A stretch of 21,820 bases of DNA from an archaeon. Lineage in GTDB: Archaea; EX4484-52; B79-G9. A program made the translations under genes and the position numbers. How positions within the stretch are numbered: the stretch's first letter is position 1; each line of letters begins with the position of its first letter. The stretch is taken from NCBI GenBank assembly GCA_030594585.1, contig JAUVEX010000004.1, positions 1-21,820 on the forward strand, in the 5' to 3' direction. The notes beneath the pieces were generated by a model, which saw only the letters and a list, made by a program, of their open reading frames with translations, was not told the origin of the DNA and did not search any database. Of the stretch, positions 1 to 12,000 are shown piece by piece.

Positions 1-2
1 AC

Positions 3-3000
3 AACCCATTTTCAATCTGGCTTGATGGGACAGCTTTGACTTCTTCAGGGTGGTGGGATTATTCCTGGAGATACAGAACCTCAATAACTGTTGACACGGG
101 CGGTTACGGGCCTATAATAAATGAGAACATATTCAAAAGGATAGACTTCAGGCAGATTCTTGACAGCCAGGGAATAACAGAAGATGTTGACAAAAATTCA
201 ATAAGGGTTATAAGCGATGCAAATGAAGAGTTGCAGAGCAATGTGACTTTTTGGTATAATGACAGCGAAGGATTGTTGTGGTTCTATGCAAACGGAACAA
301 TACCTACAAACTCTAACAAGATATACTATGTCTATTTCGACACAATAACCAACCCCAAAACAGCAAAAACCTACGCAAAAAGAGCCCCGCCGGATGTGGC
401 GGTGCAGTTTCAGGAAGAGGTGATTACCCGCATAATGGGCGATTATAATGGCAGCTTTACTATATACAACAACGACATATCATATCCCAGCGGCGACGGC
501 TCGCATAACTCCCAGTGCATAGCAGACTTTGACAATGACGGGGATCTTGATTATGCAATAGGCAGGTATGGGGAGTCAACTATTTACTATCACAGCAATA
601 ACGGCATAGGTGACGGCTTCTCGGATTTCAAAAGTCAGGGCTCTATCGGAACAAGGTCATCCACTTCGCATTTTATGGGCTGCGCTGTAGCGGATTTCAA
701 TGAAGACGGCAACATGGATTTCGTCGCCTTCAGCGACAACACTGTTGAAGGGGATCTCTTTGAAGGAAATGGTGACGGGACATTTAACAAGACAGCAGGC
801 ATAACAAGCGGCGGTGCGTACAAGAGAGATAATGCTGTTGGTGACTTTGATAAGGACGGCAACATGGATATCGCGCTAGGGGGGTATTCAACTCACGGGG
901 GCTGCGGAGACCATTACTGGCACATATGGTATGGCATCGGTGATGGAACTTTCAGCAGCAAGTATTGCGGGGGCAACTTTGGCGGCTCAGAAACAAGTCC
1001 ATACGCCATGGCGGCAGGCGACTGGAACCATGACAGCACTTTAGACATCATAGTTGGCGGCTCAAGCTACGGTTATGACGGCACTGCAAGAAAGAAATTC
1101 CAGGGCTTTGAAGGTGGCAGGGGTTTCTCATATTTCATAGATAAAGGCTATTGGACAGGACCGAACGGGATTGATATTGGAGATGGCTCAAGAAGTAATG
1201 TCCACGGCTGGATGGAAGGTTATGACTTCAACCACGATGGCTATGATGATGTGATTGGAAATGTGTATGCGGATAATGTTGCGGACCAGTGCGGCATATA
1301 TTACTGGCAGGGAAACTCTTCAGATTGGGGTTTTAATAATGCTACGCATTTAGGCATAGGCGCAAGGTGCTGGATGGGCCAGGGGGTTACATCCCCTCAG
1401 ACCGGCCATAATCTCGGTTTTGTAGTAACTGCAATAAATGACCTTGAAGATGTGCTCAGGACAAACAATATCGGAGATTATACTTACACACTCACAACAT
1501 CATTGGAAGCAGGAACGCAAATCGTAAAAATCAACCTGACAGACTCAAACGGAATTGTGGGGGAAAACCAGGCAGATATCATCACAAGAATAGCCATAAA
1601 AAACCAGAAAGCAATATCGCCGCAGACACAGACTTCTTATGTCAACCCGAACCAGCAAATAAACATCTCAGGCCTTGTTTACAGGAACATTGACAATCCC
1701 ATTGATTCTGTTTGGGTAAATATCACTCTGCCGGATGTAAGCGTAAAGACATACTTCCTTGATAACACAACCACGAAAAACGAGACGCAAACATGGTTCA
1801 ATGTCTTGAATGTAACTCAGGAATTCGGCAATCTTAAAGGGACATACACTGTAAAATTCTATGCAAATTCAACACTGGCCAATGGCTCTGAAATAACACA
1901 GGAAGTTCCTGTCAAGCAGGCAAATTTCTACATCAAGGACATTTCGGTTTCAATCAACTTATATAAATCTATTTATAATCCTGAGGAAAATGTGACTGTC
2001 TCCGGAAAAGCAATCCTTCAGCCGGACGGGACCAATGTGACAGAAAATTCAATTGAAGTCTGGCTGGACGAAGAATTAGTGGAAGGTTATTCTGCATGGT
2101 GGAATACTACATGGAATTACCGCTGCAGGCTCACATTAAACGAGACTGAGGGTGTGGCGCGGTTGAACTACCCTATAACTTTAAGCGGATATGAATTGTA
2201 TGTTGGCGGATGCACAACAATTTATGCCGCAAAAGAGAATTCAGTAAGAGTGGTTGATAATTCATCAGTCACATATCCAAGACGCATCAAAGACTGGAAT
2301 TCCAGCAAGACTGCCTTAAATGATACCGGCGATTTAATTGACGGAAACGATGAAATAATATTTTTGATTAATCTGGCTGCAAATGCTACTAAAGACTACT
2401 GGATTTACTATGACAATGTTTACAATGTTGCCAAGAGTTATTCACTATTAGAGTTTAACACCGAGACTGATCTGGATAATGACGGCAGCATGGAAATTGT
2501 TGCAGCTTATCGTGGCGGCGGCGATGGCGGAGTAGTAATAATAGACGGAAAAACAAAAAGGATAAAAGCCAAAATAGACACGCCTTTTGATTGGCAAAGC
2601 ATTGCTCTTGGCGATGGCGATGGCGATGGAACTCCTAACTTGTATGTTTGTGATAACAGCAATGGAAACATAAGGTCTTACGAATGGAACGGCTCTGAAT
2701 ACCTCAACGACTACAATTTCGGCAACTGCGTTTACGGGCTAGCAACAGGAGACATAGATTTTGACGGTACAAAAGAAGTCATTGGATGCAGATATTCTAC
2801 AGCAGCCGAATGCAGGATTTACGGCTGGGATGGTGATGAGTATGCTTATGAAACAGCCATAGCAACCAACTCTTATCCGTTCAATGTGTGGATTGCAGAC
2901 ACCACAGGGGATGGAAAAGAAGAGGTCATTGTAACTGGGTGGACCAACGGCGACTGGGTGGGTGTCTGGCAGTATGACGGTTCAAGCTACACAATGCAGG

Positions 3001-6000
3001 GCAACTACATTACAAGTGTCGGAACAGCGTATCTTGATATTGGGGATTTAGACAATGACGGCGCCATGGAAATAATATTGACTGACGAGAGCAGGAATTA
3101 CCGGAATTATGAATGGCGCGATGGGGGATATGCAAACCAGTGGACTTTAACACCTGCAGGGGGCTCGTATCCCGGCCAGGCAATATGCGATTGGGACAAT
3201 GACGGAACAGAAGAGCTTATTATTGCCGCAGGCACAGGAGGTTCTATATATGCTTACAATTGCACAGACACAGGATGCGTTCAGGAATATACAGCAACAT
3301 ACGGGCAAACCGAACCATACACTGGTACCTGCGGCGACATAGATGCGGACGGAACATTGGAGTTTGTTGTCGGGTCGCAGCAGGGCGACATCTATGCATA
3401 CAATTCAAACAGCACCACTGCGGAATGGATTGGATTTGACTATCCGAACTATATTGGGACCAACCATGGTGATTCGTTAGAGCTTTCCGGAGGCCATACA
3501 TATGATAATGGAAAAGCGAAAAAGCCCACAATTACAATCAAAGAAGAATTGCTGGTTAAGACAAATGCAACAGGAGATTACACACACACATTTACATCAC
3601 CGCTGACCGCCGGAACCCGCACAGTAAAAGTCAACCTGACAGATGCAAACGGAATTTATGGAGAAAACCAGACAAATCTCACTTCAAGAATTGCAATAAG
3701 GGAGCAGAAAGGTATATTTGAAGAAACAGGAACAAGCTATCTGGATGCGGATGCAGCAAATTCGAACATAAACATTTCCACAAAAATCTACAGGAACATC
3801 GACAACCCCATTGATTCTGCATGGGTTGACATAACTCTGCCGGATGTAAGCGTAAAGACATACTTCCTTGACAACACAACCACGAAAAACGAAACCCAAA
3901 TATGGCATAATGTTTTGAATGCCACACAGGAGTTCAGCAATCTTAAGGGAACATACACAGTAAAATACTATGCGAACTCAACTCTTGCAAACGGCTCTGC
4001 AATAACACAGGAAATTCCTGTAAAGGAGGCAAATTTCTACATCAAGAACAGTTCTGTCTCAATCAACCTTGACAAGACAACTTACAATCCTGAAGAAAAT
4101 ATAACTGTTTTCGGCATTTCCACTTATGAATCAGGCTCCGGAATCTCGAACAATACAATTAATCTGTTCTTAAACAACAGCCATATAACAAACATTGCCG
4201 GCGGCTGGAACTGCAACACAAGTCTGTGGTGGAACTGTTCCTTCAGATACAGGCTCCAGATAACTGTTGATACTGGCGATTATGGCCCCATAATAAATGA
4301 GAACATATTCAAGAGAATCGACTTCGGGCAGTTGCTCAATAGTGAAGGCGTATCAGAAGATATTGACAAAAATTCAATAAGAGTAATAAGCGATACATTA
4401 GAAGAAGTGCCGAGTAACATAGCTTTCTGGTACGCGGACAATGACAGCCTGTTGTGGTTCTACGCCAACGGAACAATACCTGCGGAGTCAAGCAAAACCT
4501 ATTTCGTATATTTTGACACCGTGAGCAATCAAAAAACAGCAAAAACCTACACAAAAAGAGCCCCTCCGGATGTTGCAATACAATATCATGGAAGCAGTGA
4601 TAATGGCGGCGGAGGCGGGATAACAAGAATAATCGGTGATTATAACGGCAGTTTTACCATATACAACAATGACCTTTTAAACCCGGGCGCAAGCAGTCAT
4701 GATTCCCAATGCATAGCAGACTTTGACAATGACGGGGACTGGGACTATGTATTGAGCAGAAACGGTGATTCAAACATATATTATTACCGCAACGACAATA
4801 CCGGAGATGGCTTCTCGGATTTCACAAGCATGGGCTCAATCGGGACAAGGTCTTCCACATCAAATTTCATGGCATGCGCTTCAGCGGATTTCAACGAAGA
4901 CGGGAACATGGATTTCATAGCATTCAGCGATACGGATTGCTGCCGCGACAGGTTCCTTGGAAATGGCAACGGCACATTCAACAAGACCGCAAACGCCCTA
5001 CCCAACGGCATTTACAATCGCGATGTGGCGGTCGGTGATTTCAATGAAGACGGCAACATGGATATAGCTATTGGAAGATATGGCACACATTATTGGTACA
5101 TACAATATGGCGATGGCAACGGCAGTTTTGTCCCAAGCCATATCGGAAATTTCGGCGGCTCAAATGCAGACCCTCACGCTGTTGCTGCAGGAGACTGGAA
5201 CCATGACGGCCATCTGGATGTGATAGTTGGCGGTGCATACTACGGGAAGGATGGCACTGCCCGAAAGAAATTCCAGGGCATCGGGGGCAAAGGCGGCTCA
5301 TCATACTTTACAGATATGGGTTACTGGACAGGGCCGAACGGGATTGATATCGGGGACGGTTCAAGAGACAATGTCCACGGCTGGATGGAAGGCTATGACT
5401 TCAATCATGACGGCTATGATGACGTGATTGGAAATGTGTATATGGACAATGTTGCAGCCCAGTGTGGTGTATATTATTGGCAGGGAACATCTTCAGATTG
5501 GGGTTTTGAAAATGCGGTTCGTCTGGGTGTTGGGGCAAGATGCTGGATGGGTGAAGGAGGAACATCACCACAGACAGGGCATAACCTCGGGTTTACAATC
5601 ACTCTTGCAAACAATCCAGACATTCTTTTTCAAACAAACGGCACAGGGTTCTACAATTATACATTCACAGCTCCGCTTGAAGCAGGAAACCACAATTTGA
5701 AGGTTAATCTGACTGATGCAAATGGAATATCTGGAGAGAATTCAACAAACTTTACACAGCAGAGAATATCAATCAGGGAACAAAAAGCCGTTTCCCCACA
5801 AACGCAAACACAATACCTTAAATCAAATCAGCAGATAAATATCTCCGCTAAAGTCTACAGGAACATTGACAATCCCATAGATTCTGTCTGGGTCAATATC
5901 ACTTTGCCGGATTTAAGCGTAAAGACATACTTCTTTGACAACACAACCACGAAAAACGAAACACAAGCATGGTATAACATCCTGAATGTATCTGACGAAT

Positions 6001-9000
6001 TCAATAACCAGTTCGGTCAATATGATGTTGTATTCTATGCAAACTCAACACTGGCCAATGGCTCTGTAATAACTCAAGGAGTTCCTGCAAAAGAAGCAAC
6101 ATTTTACCTGTCTTCTCTTTTGATTTCTCTTGATATTGACAAATCTGTTTATGTGCCGGAAGAAAACATAATTGTTTCAGGAGAGGCCTTCATGGTGCCT
6201 GGGAGTATGATGGCGGAAAATAATTTCATAAATTTTTATCAAAACGAAGAAAGAATGATGTATAATTACATCTCAGGCAATGTTGAGACACTATATGAAA
6301 AAGACAATATCCGCGTGGTCTGGTCTGAGAAGAATGGAACATATTGGTATGTCCGTTATCGTGAGTGGAATGGAAGCCAATGGATAGATCATGGGGATAA
6401 TTTCAGGGTTCATGGTTCAGGAAGCGACCAGTATTCTCCTGAAATAATATTTGATACAGATGCCAATCCATGGATTGCGTATTATCATTCAACAGATGAT
6501 TCTGTTAAGGTAACGCACTGGAACGGGACTGCATGGGTGACAGACATGCTTGACTCCCCTATAAACAGCGACACAAGCAACCCCTGGGAATATTCTCCGA
6601 GAATATCTATTGCGCCAAACGGTAATATCGGTGTTGTGTGGAGTGAAAGTGACGGGAGTTACTGGAAGGTACGGTTTAAATTGTGGAACGCAAGCAAAGC
6701 GTGGGGTGGATGCCAGTGGATAAATTACAGCATTAATTCCAAGGTTTATGATTCTGGCAATAATCAATATTCTCCGCAGGTTATCTTTGACAACAACAGT
6801 CATCCGTTCATCGCATATTACCAGGACACCGATGATTCTGTTAAGGTAACGCACTGGAACGGGACTGCATGGATAACAGACATCCTTGACTCGATTGTGA
6901 ACAGCAATACAGACTCTGGTTATTATTATTCGCCTAGAATGGTTGTTGCACCGAATGGCAACATTGGCGTTGTCTGGAGCGAACACGACAGAACATACTA
7001 TCATGTCAGATATCGGGAGTGGGACGGAAGCCAGTGGTTAGGACACAGTGATGTTTTTAAAGTATATTGCAATGGCAGCCACCAGTATTCGCCCGAGATG
7101 ATATTTGATGCAGAATCCAACCCATGGATTGCATATCACCATGATACTGACAATTCTGCCAAAGTAACTCACTGGGACGGGACTGTATGGGTGACAGACA
7201 TGCTTGACTCCACGATAAACAGCAACACAAATAGAGGGTGGGAATACTTTGGAAGACTGCAGCTTGCGCCTAATGGCAACATTGGTGCTGTGTGGGGCGA
7301 GCATGACGGCACATATTGGAAAATAAGATACAAAGAATGGAACAACAGCCAATGGATAGATCACGGAAATAATTATATGATTTACAATTCCGGAAGCCAC
7401 CAGTACTCACCTGAAATAATTTTTGACATATATTCGAACCCTTGGATAACTTATTACCATGCTACAGATGATGCTTCTAAGGTTACGCACTGGAACGGGA
7501 CCGATTGGATTACAGAGATACTTGATTCAACGGTGAACAGCGACACGAACAACCCGTGGGAATATTCGCCAAGGATTGCCGCCATAACATTTATTGAAAC
7601 ATCAACGGATTCACAAGGTAATTATAATTATACAATAAAAGCACCCCTAGAAGCGGGAAGTTATAATTTAACAGTTAGTTTAACGGATTCAAATGGGGTT
7701 TACGGCGAAAATAAAACGAATTACACACGACAACAAATAGCTATAAGGCAGCAGAAAGTTGATTTTGAATATTCAAAAATAATGTATTTAGATGTTGATA
7801 TAACCACAATAAACCCAAACATAACTGTTTTTGCAGATGTCTATAGGAATATTGACAACCCGATTGATTCTGTATGGGTCAATATCACTTTGCCAAATTC
7901 AACAGTGCAGAAATATTCCTTAGACAATACGAGCACAAAAAATAATACTCAGGTTTGGCGTAATATTTTGAATGTTACAGAGGAATTCGATGATTTGCTT
8001 GGAACATACACCGCAGTATTTTATGCAAATTCAACTCTTGCAAATGGTTCTGCAATAACTCAGGAAATTCCTGCAAAAGAAGCAATTTTCTATCTCCAGA
8101 ACATTTCTGTTTCAATCAATCTGGATAAACCCCTTTATGATCCTAGTGAAAATGTAACTGTTTTCGGAAAAGCAGTTTTGGATCCATACGGTACAAATGT
8201 AACAGATAATATAGTGTCTGTATGGATTAATGATATCTTCCAAAGAAATTGCACTACTGATTTATATGGAAACTATTCCTGCAACATAACTGCCTTTTTA
8301 GAATCAGGAACGCACATTGTAACTGTAAACCTGACAAACCCGAATGGAATTTACGGAGAGAATTCGACAAATTTCACGCAGCAGAGAATCTCAATTCATG
8401 AACAAAAAGCGATAAATCCGGAAACACAAAGTTCAACCACATATACGGATTATATGATAAACATATCTGCGAAAGTCTATAAAAATTTTGATGGACCAAT
8501 AGATTCTGTCTGGGTCAACATCACCTTGCCAAATTCAACAATACAAACATATCATCTGGATAATACTGTTGCAAAAACAGAAACGCAAACATGGTATAAA
8601 GTTCTTGGTATAAAAACAGAATTCAATAATCTATACGGACAATATAATGTGACATACTATGCTAACGCAACAATTGCTGATGAATCCGTTATAATGCAGG
8701 ATATTCCTGCTCAGACATCAGAGTTTTATGTTTCAAATCTTGCAATCCATATAATAAATGGTACTGCGGATTATCCTATTTTAAATGCTCACATACTTGT
8801 GTATGAACATGATACCACAACTATTGCATGTCAAGGTTATACGGATGTGACTGGTTTTTTGCGTTGTAATCCTCCAGTTAATAAGTCTTATGACATATTA
8901 TACAATACTACTTCTGAGCGACCCGCACAATATTGGAAACGAATGGTATTGCTGCCTTATTCTCTGGAATTTATAGTGCCAGAGTATTATCAGTGCGCCG

Positions 9001-12000
9001 CAAATATAACTGATGGCAGTGTATGTGATACCTATATGGACTTGGAGATAAGGCTTTATGAGGACTATTTTGTTTCAAAACCTACAAAACCATATGATGT
9101 TGGTTCTCATCAAAGGTCTTCTTATCTAATATATGATAATGAAAATATCCCTTGGATTGCGTATTACCACGATACTGATGATTCTATCAAGGTAACACAC
9201 TGGAATGGAACCCGTTGGACTACAGACATGATTGATTCCACCATAAACAGTAATACTGCTTCAGGTTATTATTATTCTCCAAGAATTGCGCTTGCGCCTA
9301 ACGGCCGTATAGGTGTTGTATGGAGCGAGAATGACGGAACCTATTGGAAGTTAAGATATAGAGAATGGAACGGAACCGAGTGGACAGACCATGGAGACAA
9401 CTATATGATTTATAACATCGGAAGCCACCAGTATTCTCCAGAGATTGCGTTTGACAATAACAGCTATCCTTTCATTTCGTATTACCATACAACAGATGAT
9501 TCTGTCAAAGTAACACACTGGAACGGAACAGACTGGCTGACAGACATGTTTGATTTCTCAACTGGCGATATTAGTCCTGATGAGTATTATTTTCCAAGAA
9601 TGTCTATTGCGCCTGACGGTCGTATAGGCGTTGTCTGGAATGAGCATGACGGAAGCTACTGGCGGTTAAGATACCGGGAATGGGACGGAAGCCAGTGGAA
9701 TGACCATGGCGACAACTACAAGGTTTACAATACCGGAAGCCATCAGTATGCACCTGAAATGACATATGATTCCTTTTCGAATCCATGGATATCTTATTAT
9801 CACTCAACAGACGATTCTGTCAAAGTAACACACTGGAACGGAACAGACTGGCTGACAGACATGCTTGATTCTACTGCAAACAGTGATAATAATAATGGTT
9901 ATTATTACGCACCAAGAATTGCTCTTGCACCTAATAATAATATTGGTGTTGTCTGGTCTGAAAATAATGGAACTTATTGGTATGTTCGGTATCGTGAATG
10001 GAATGGAACTCAGTGGATAGACCACGGGGATAATTTTAGGGTTTATGGTTCCGGAAGCCACCAGTATTCGCCAGAAATAATTTTTGATGCGGATTCCAAT
10101 CCTTTAATTGCATACTATCATATAACTGAAGATTCATTGAAGTCCGCCAGATGGACGGCACTTGGTTGGGTAAATGAAATAATTGATGTTGGAAGCGCTT
10201 ATTCTTGGGAGTGGACACCATTTTTTGCAAAAGATAATGATGAAAATATCGGTATTGTTTGGTCAAAAAGCGATAATGCTGTATGGGATTTAATGTATCA
10301 TGAATGGTTCAATAATGAACCTTTGGCAATAACACATACAACATTTTCAGGGGTTGTGAATGACACATCAAGTGATACATTTACTGTTGACAAGAATGTA
10401 ACTGCGGTCTGGAATAATCCCGTATGTACAGAAGGACAGTATTATGTATGGGGTAAGGAGTATGATTACGGAACAGAAGAATATTTACTGATGTTTCGGG
10501 CAGCAAACGATATATTGGGATGTGGCACGAATATATTTATTAATGATGTTGGGGGGTACCCCGTGTCAGACATAACTGTTAAGGTTTATAACACAGAGAG
10601 CGGTTACCTTGCATGTGAAGGGAAAACAAATTCATTTGGCACCATTAAATGCGGTTTTTCATCAGGTAGATATGATATAAAGACAGAAAATGGAACATAT
10701 GCATTGAATACATCATTTAAAGCTACAGCACGGCTTATAGCTTATAACACTACAAAAAGTCTTGAAAATTTAACTTTAAAAATAATAAATGCGACAGGAG
10801 AACCAGTTTATGGTGTCTCTTTGAGCATTTATGAGAATAATACTGGAAAGCCCGGCTGTACAGTGACTTCTAATGAGGATGGGCATATTACATGTTCTCT
10901 TGATTCTTCAAAAACATATGATTTTGCAAATTACACAAACATGTCTCTTCCAGACAGCTTGGTTGTCAACATATCCTCTTTATTGCTTGAGGTCAAGACT
11001 GTAGAAAGTGGGATGGCTATTGAAAACAATCACATCGCAATAAAGCAAGCTGGAACTATAATTTGTGAAGGCTACACGGATGCAGATGGAAAAGTTTATT
11101 GTTTTTCAAAGAGCGGAGAATATAATGTGTCTGTTAATAAGGATTCTGAAGTTATCAAAGATGTAATTTTCTTATTAGATGCGCCCGGAAGTCATATACT
11201 TGAGATGTCGTCATATCATTTGAAAGTGGATGTTGTTGCAAGTGATGGTCCGATGGGCAGTAATCAAATAAAGGTGTATAGGCACGACACAGATACTTTG
11301 GCTTGCGATGGTGGAAGTGCGTGGGGTTCAAATTATTCTATTGACTGTTATATTTCAAACAAATATGCGTATGATATACATTATACGGGACTTCCTGGAA
11401 GGTTTCCGCAACTTTGGAAATATATGGCGATTCTACCAGATACAATTGAATTAATAGAACCTGATGGGTATCAGTGCTTTGATACCGATACATATACTAA
11501 TGCAACTTGTGATACTTATGCCGACATAGATGTAAGGCTTTATGAAGATCGTGAAGATTCTAGGACTCCTGTAGGTGAGCCTCTTGCAATAATTCATACA
11601 ACAACATCAGGTCCTTTAAATGACACGGGTTCATCTGGGGGGGCGAACATAACTTTTGACAGGAATATAACGGATAATTGGGATAATCCTGTTTGCAGCG
11701 ATGGTTATTATTATGCTCTAGGGAAGATGTATGATTACGGGACTGAATTGTTTTTGCATATTTTCCAGACCGCAAATGATGTTCTTAGCTGCAATCAGGC
11801 AACCCTCATTACAGATGAAACAGGCACATTAAATGAGAACATTGTTGTAAAGATGCATAATTCAACAAGTGGCGCCCTTATGTGTGAAGGTAAAACAAAT
11901 TCGAATGGTAGTATAAAGTGTGGTTTACTCACAGGCAATTATGATATAAAGACAGAGAACGGTTCATATGCTTTAGATGTATCTTCTGACAGTTCTGCAA

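Larger units (their letters stand above)
1440..8735 (+). repeat. Ig-like scaffold array, alternating domain types A and B
   Basis: Type A has the pattern VSINLDKxxYxPEENVTVxGxA, then VxVWxND, then TDxxGxYxYTFxAPLEAG and VNLTDxNGIYGEN. Type B has NQQINISxxVYRN, DNPIDSVWVNITLP, YFLDNTTTKNETQ and YANSTLANGSxITQE. Type B copies lie at about 1600-1935, 3707-4042, 5775-6110, 7756-8100 and 8396-8735. Type A is split by a propeller in the four positions at 51-1430, 2091-3530, 4200-5615 and 6262-7590, and is continuous at 8101-8395. Bases 1729-1766 and 3838-3875 within type B are identical, which points to recent duplication or gene conversion. The fold (bacterial-Ig or macroglobulin-like beta-sandwich) is judged from strand patterns, not from a profile search. 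Confidence 0.75.

Noticed and set aside
36..38. TTG as the start codon of the giant gene
   Set aside because: The frame stays open to the window edge and the upstream residues match the scaffold strand that precedes other inserted modules, so the gene begins outside the window.
1729..3895. Near-identical repeats as a CRISPR array or as non-coding direct repeats
   Set aside because: They lie in frame within a coding sequence, are far apart and encode the same protein domain.
6489..7400. Minus-strand frames of 171 and 120 codons across propeller P1 (and a 150-codon one at 13095-13547)
   Set aside because: They are antisense shadows of the propeller repeats; the repeat itself keeps the opposite strand open, and similar frames recur in each propeller.
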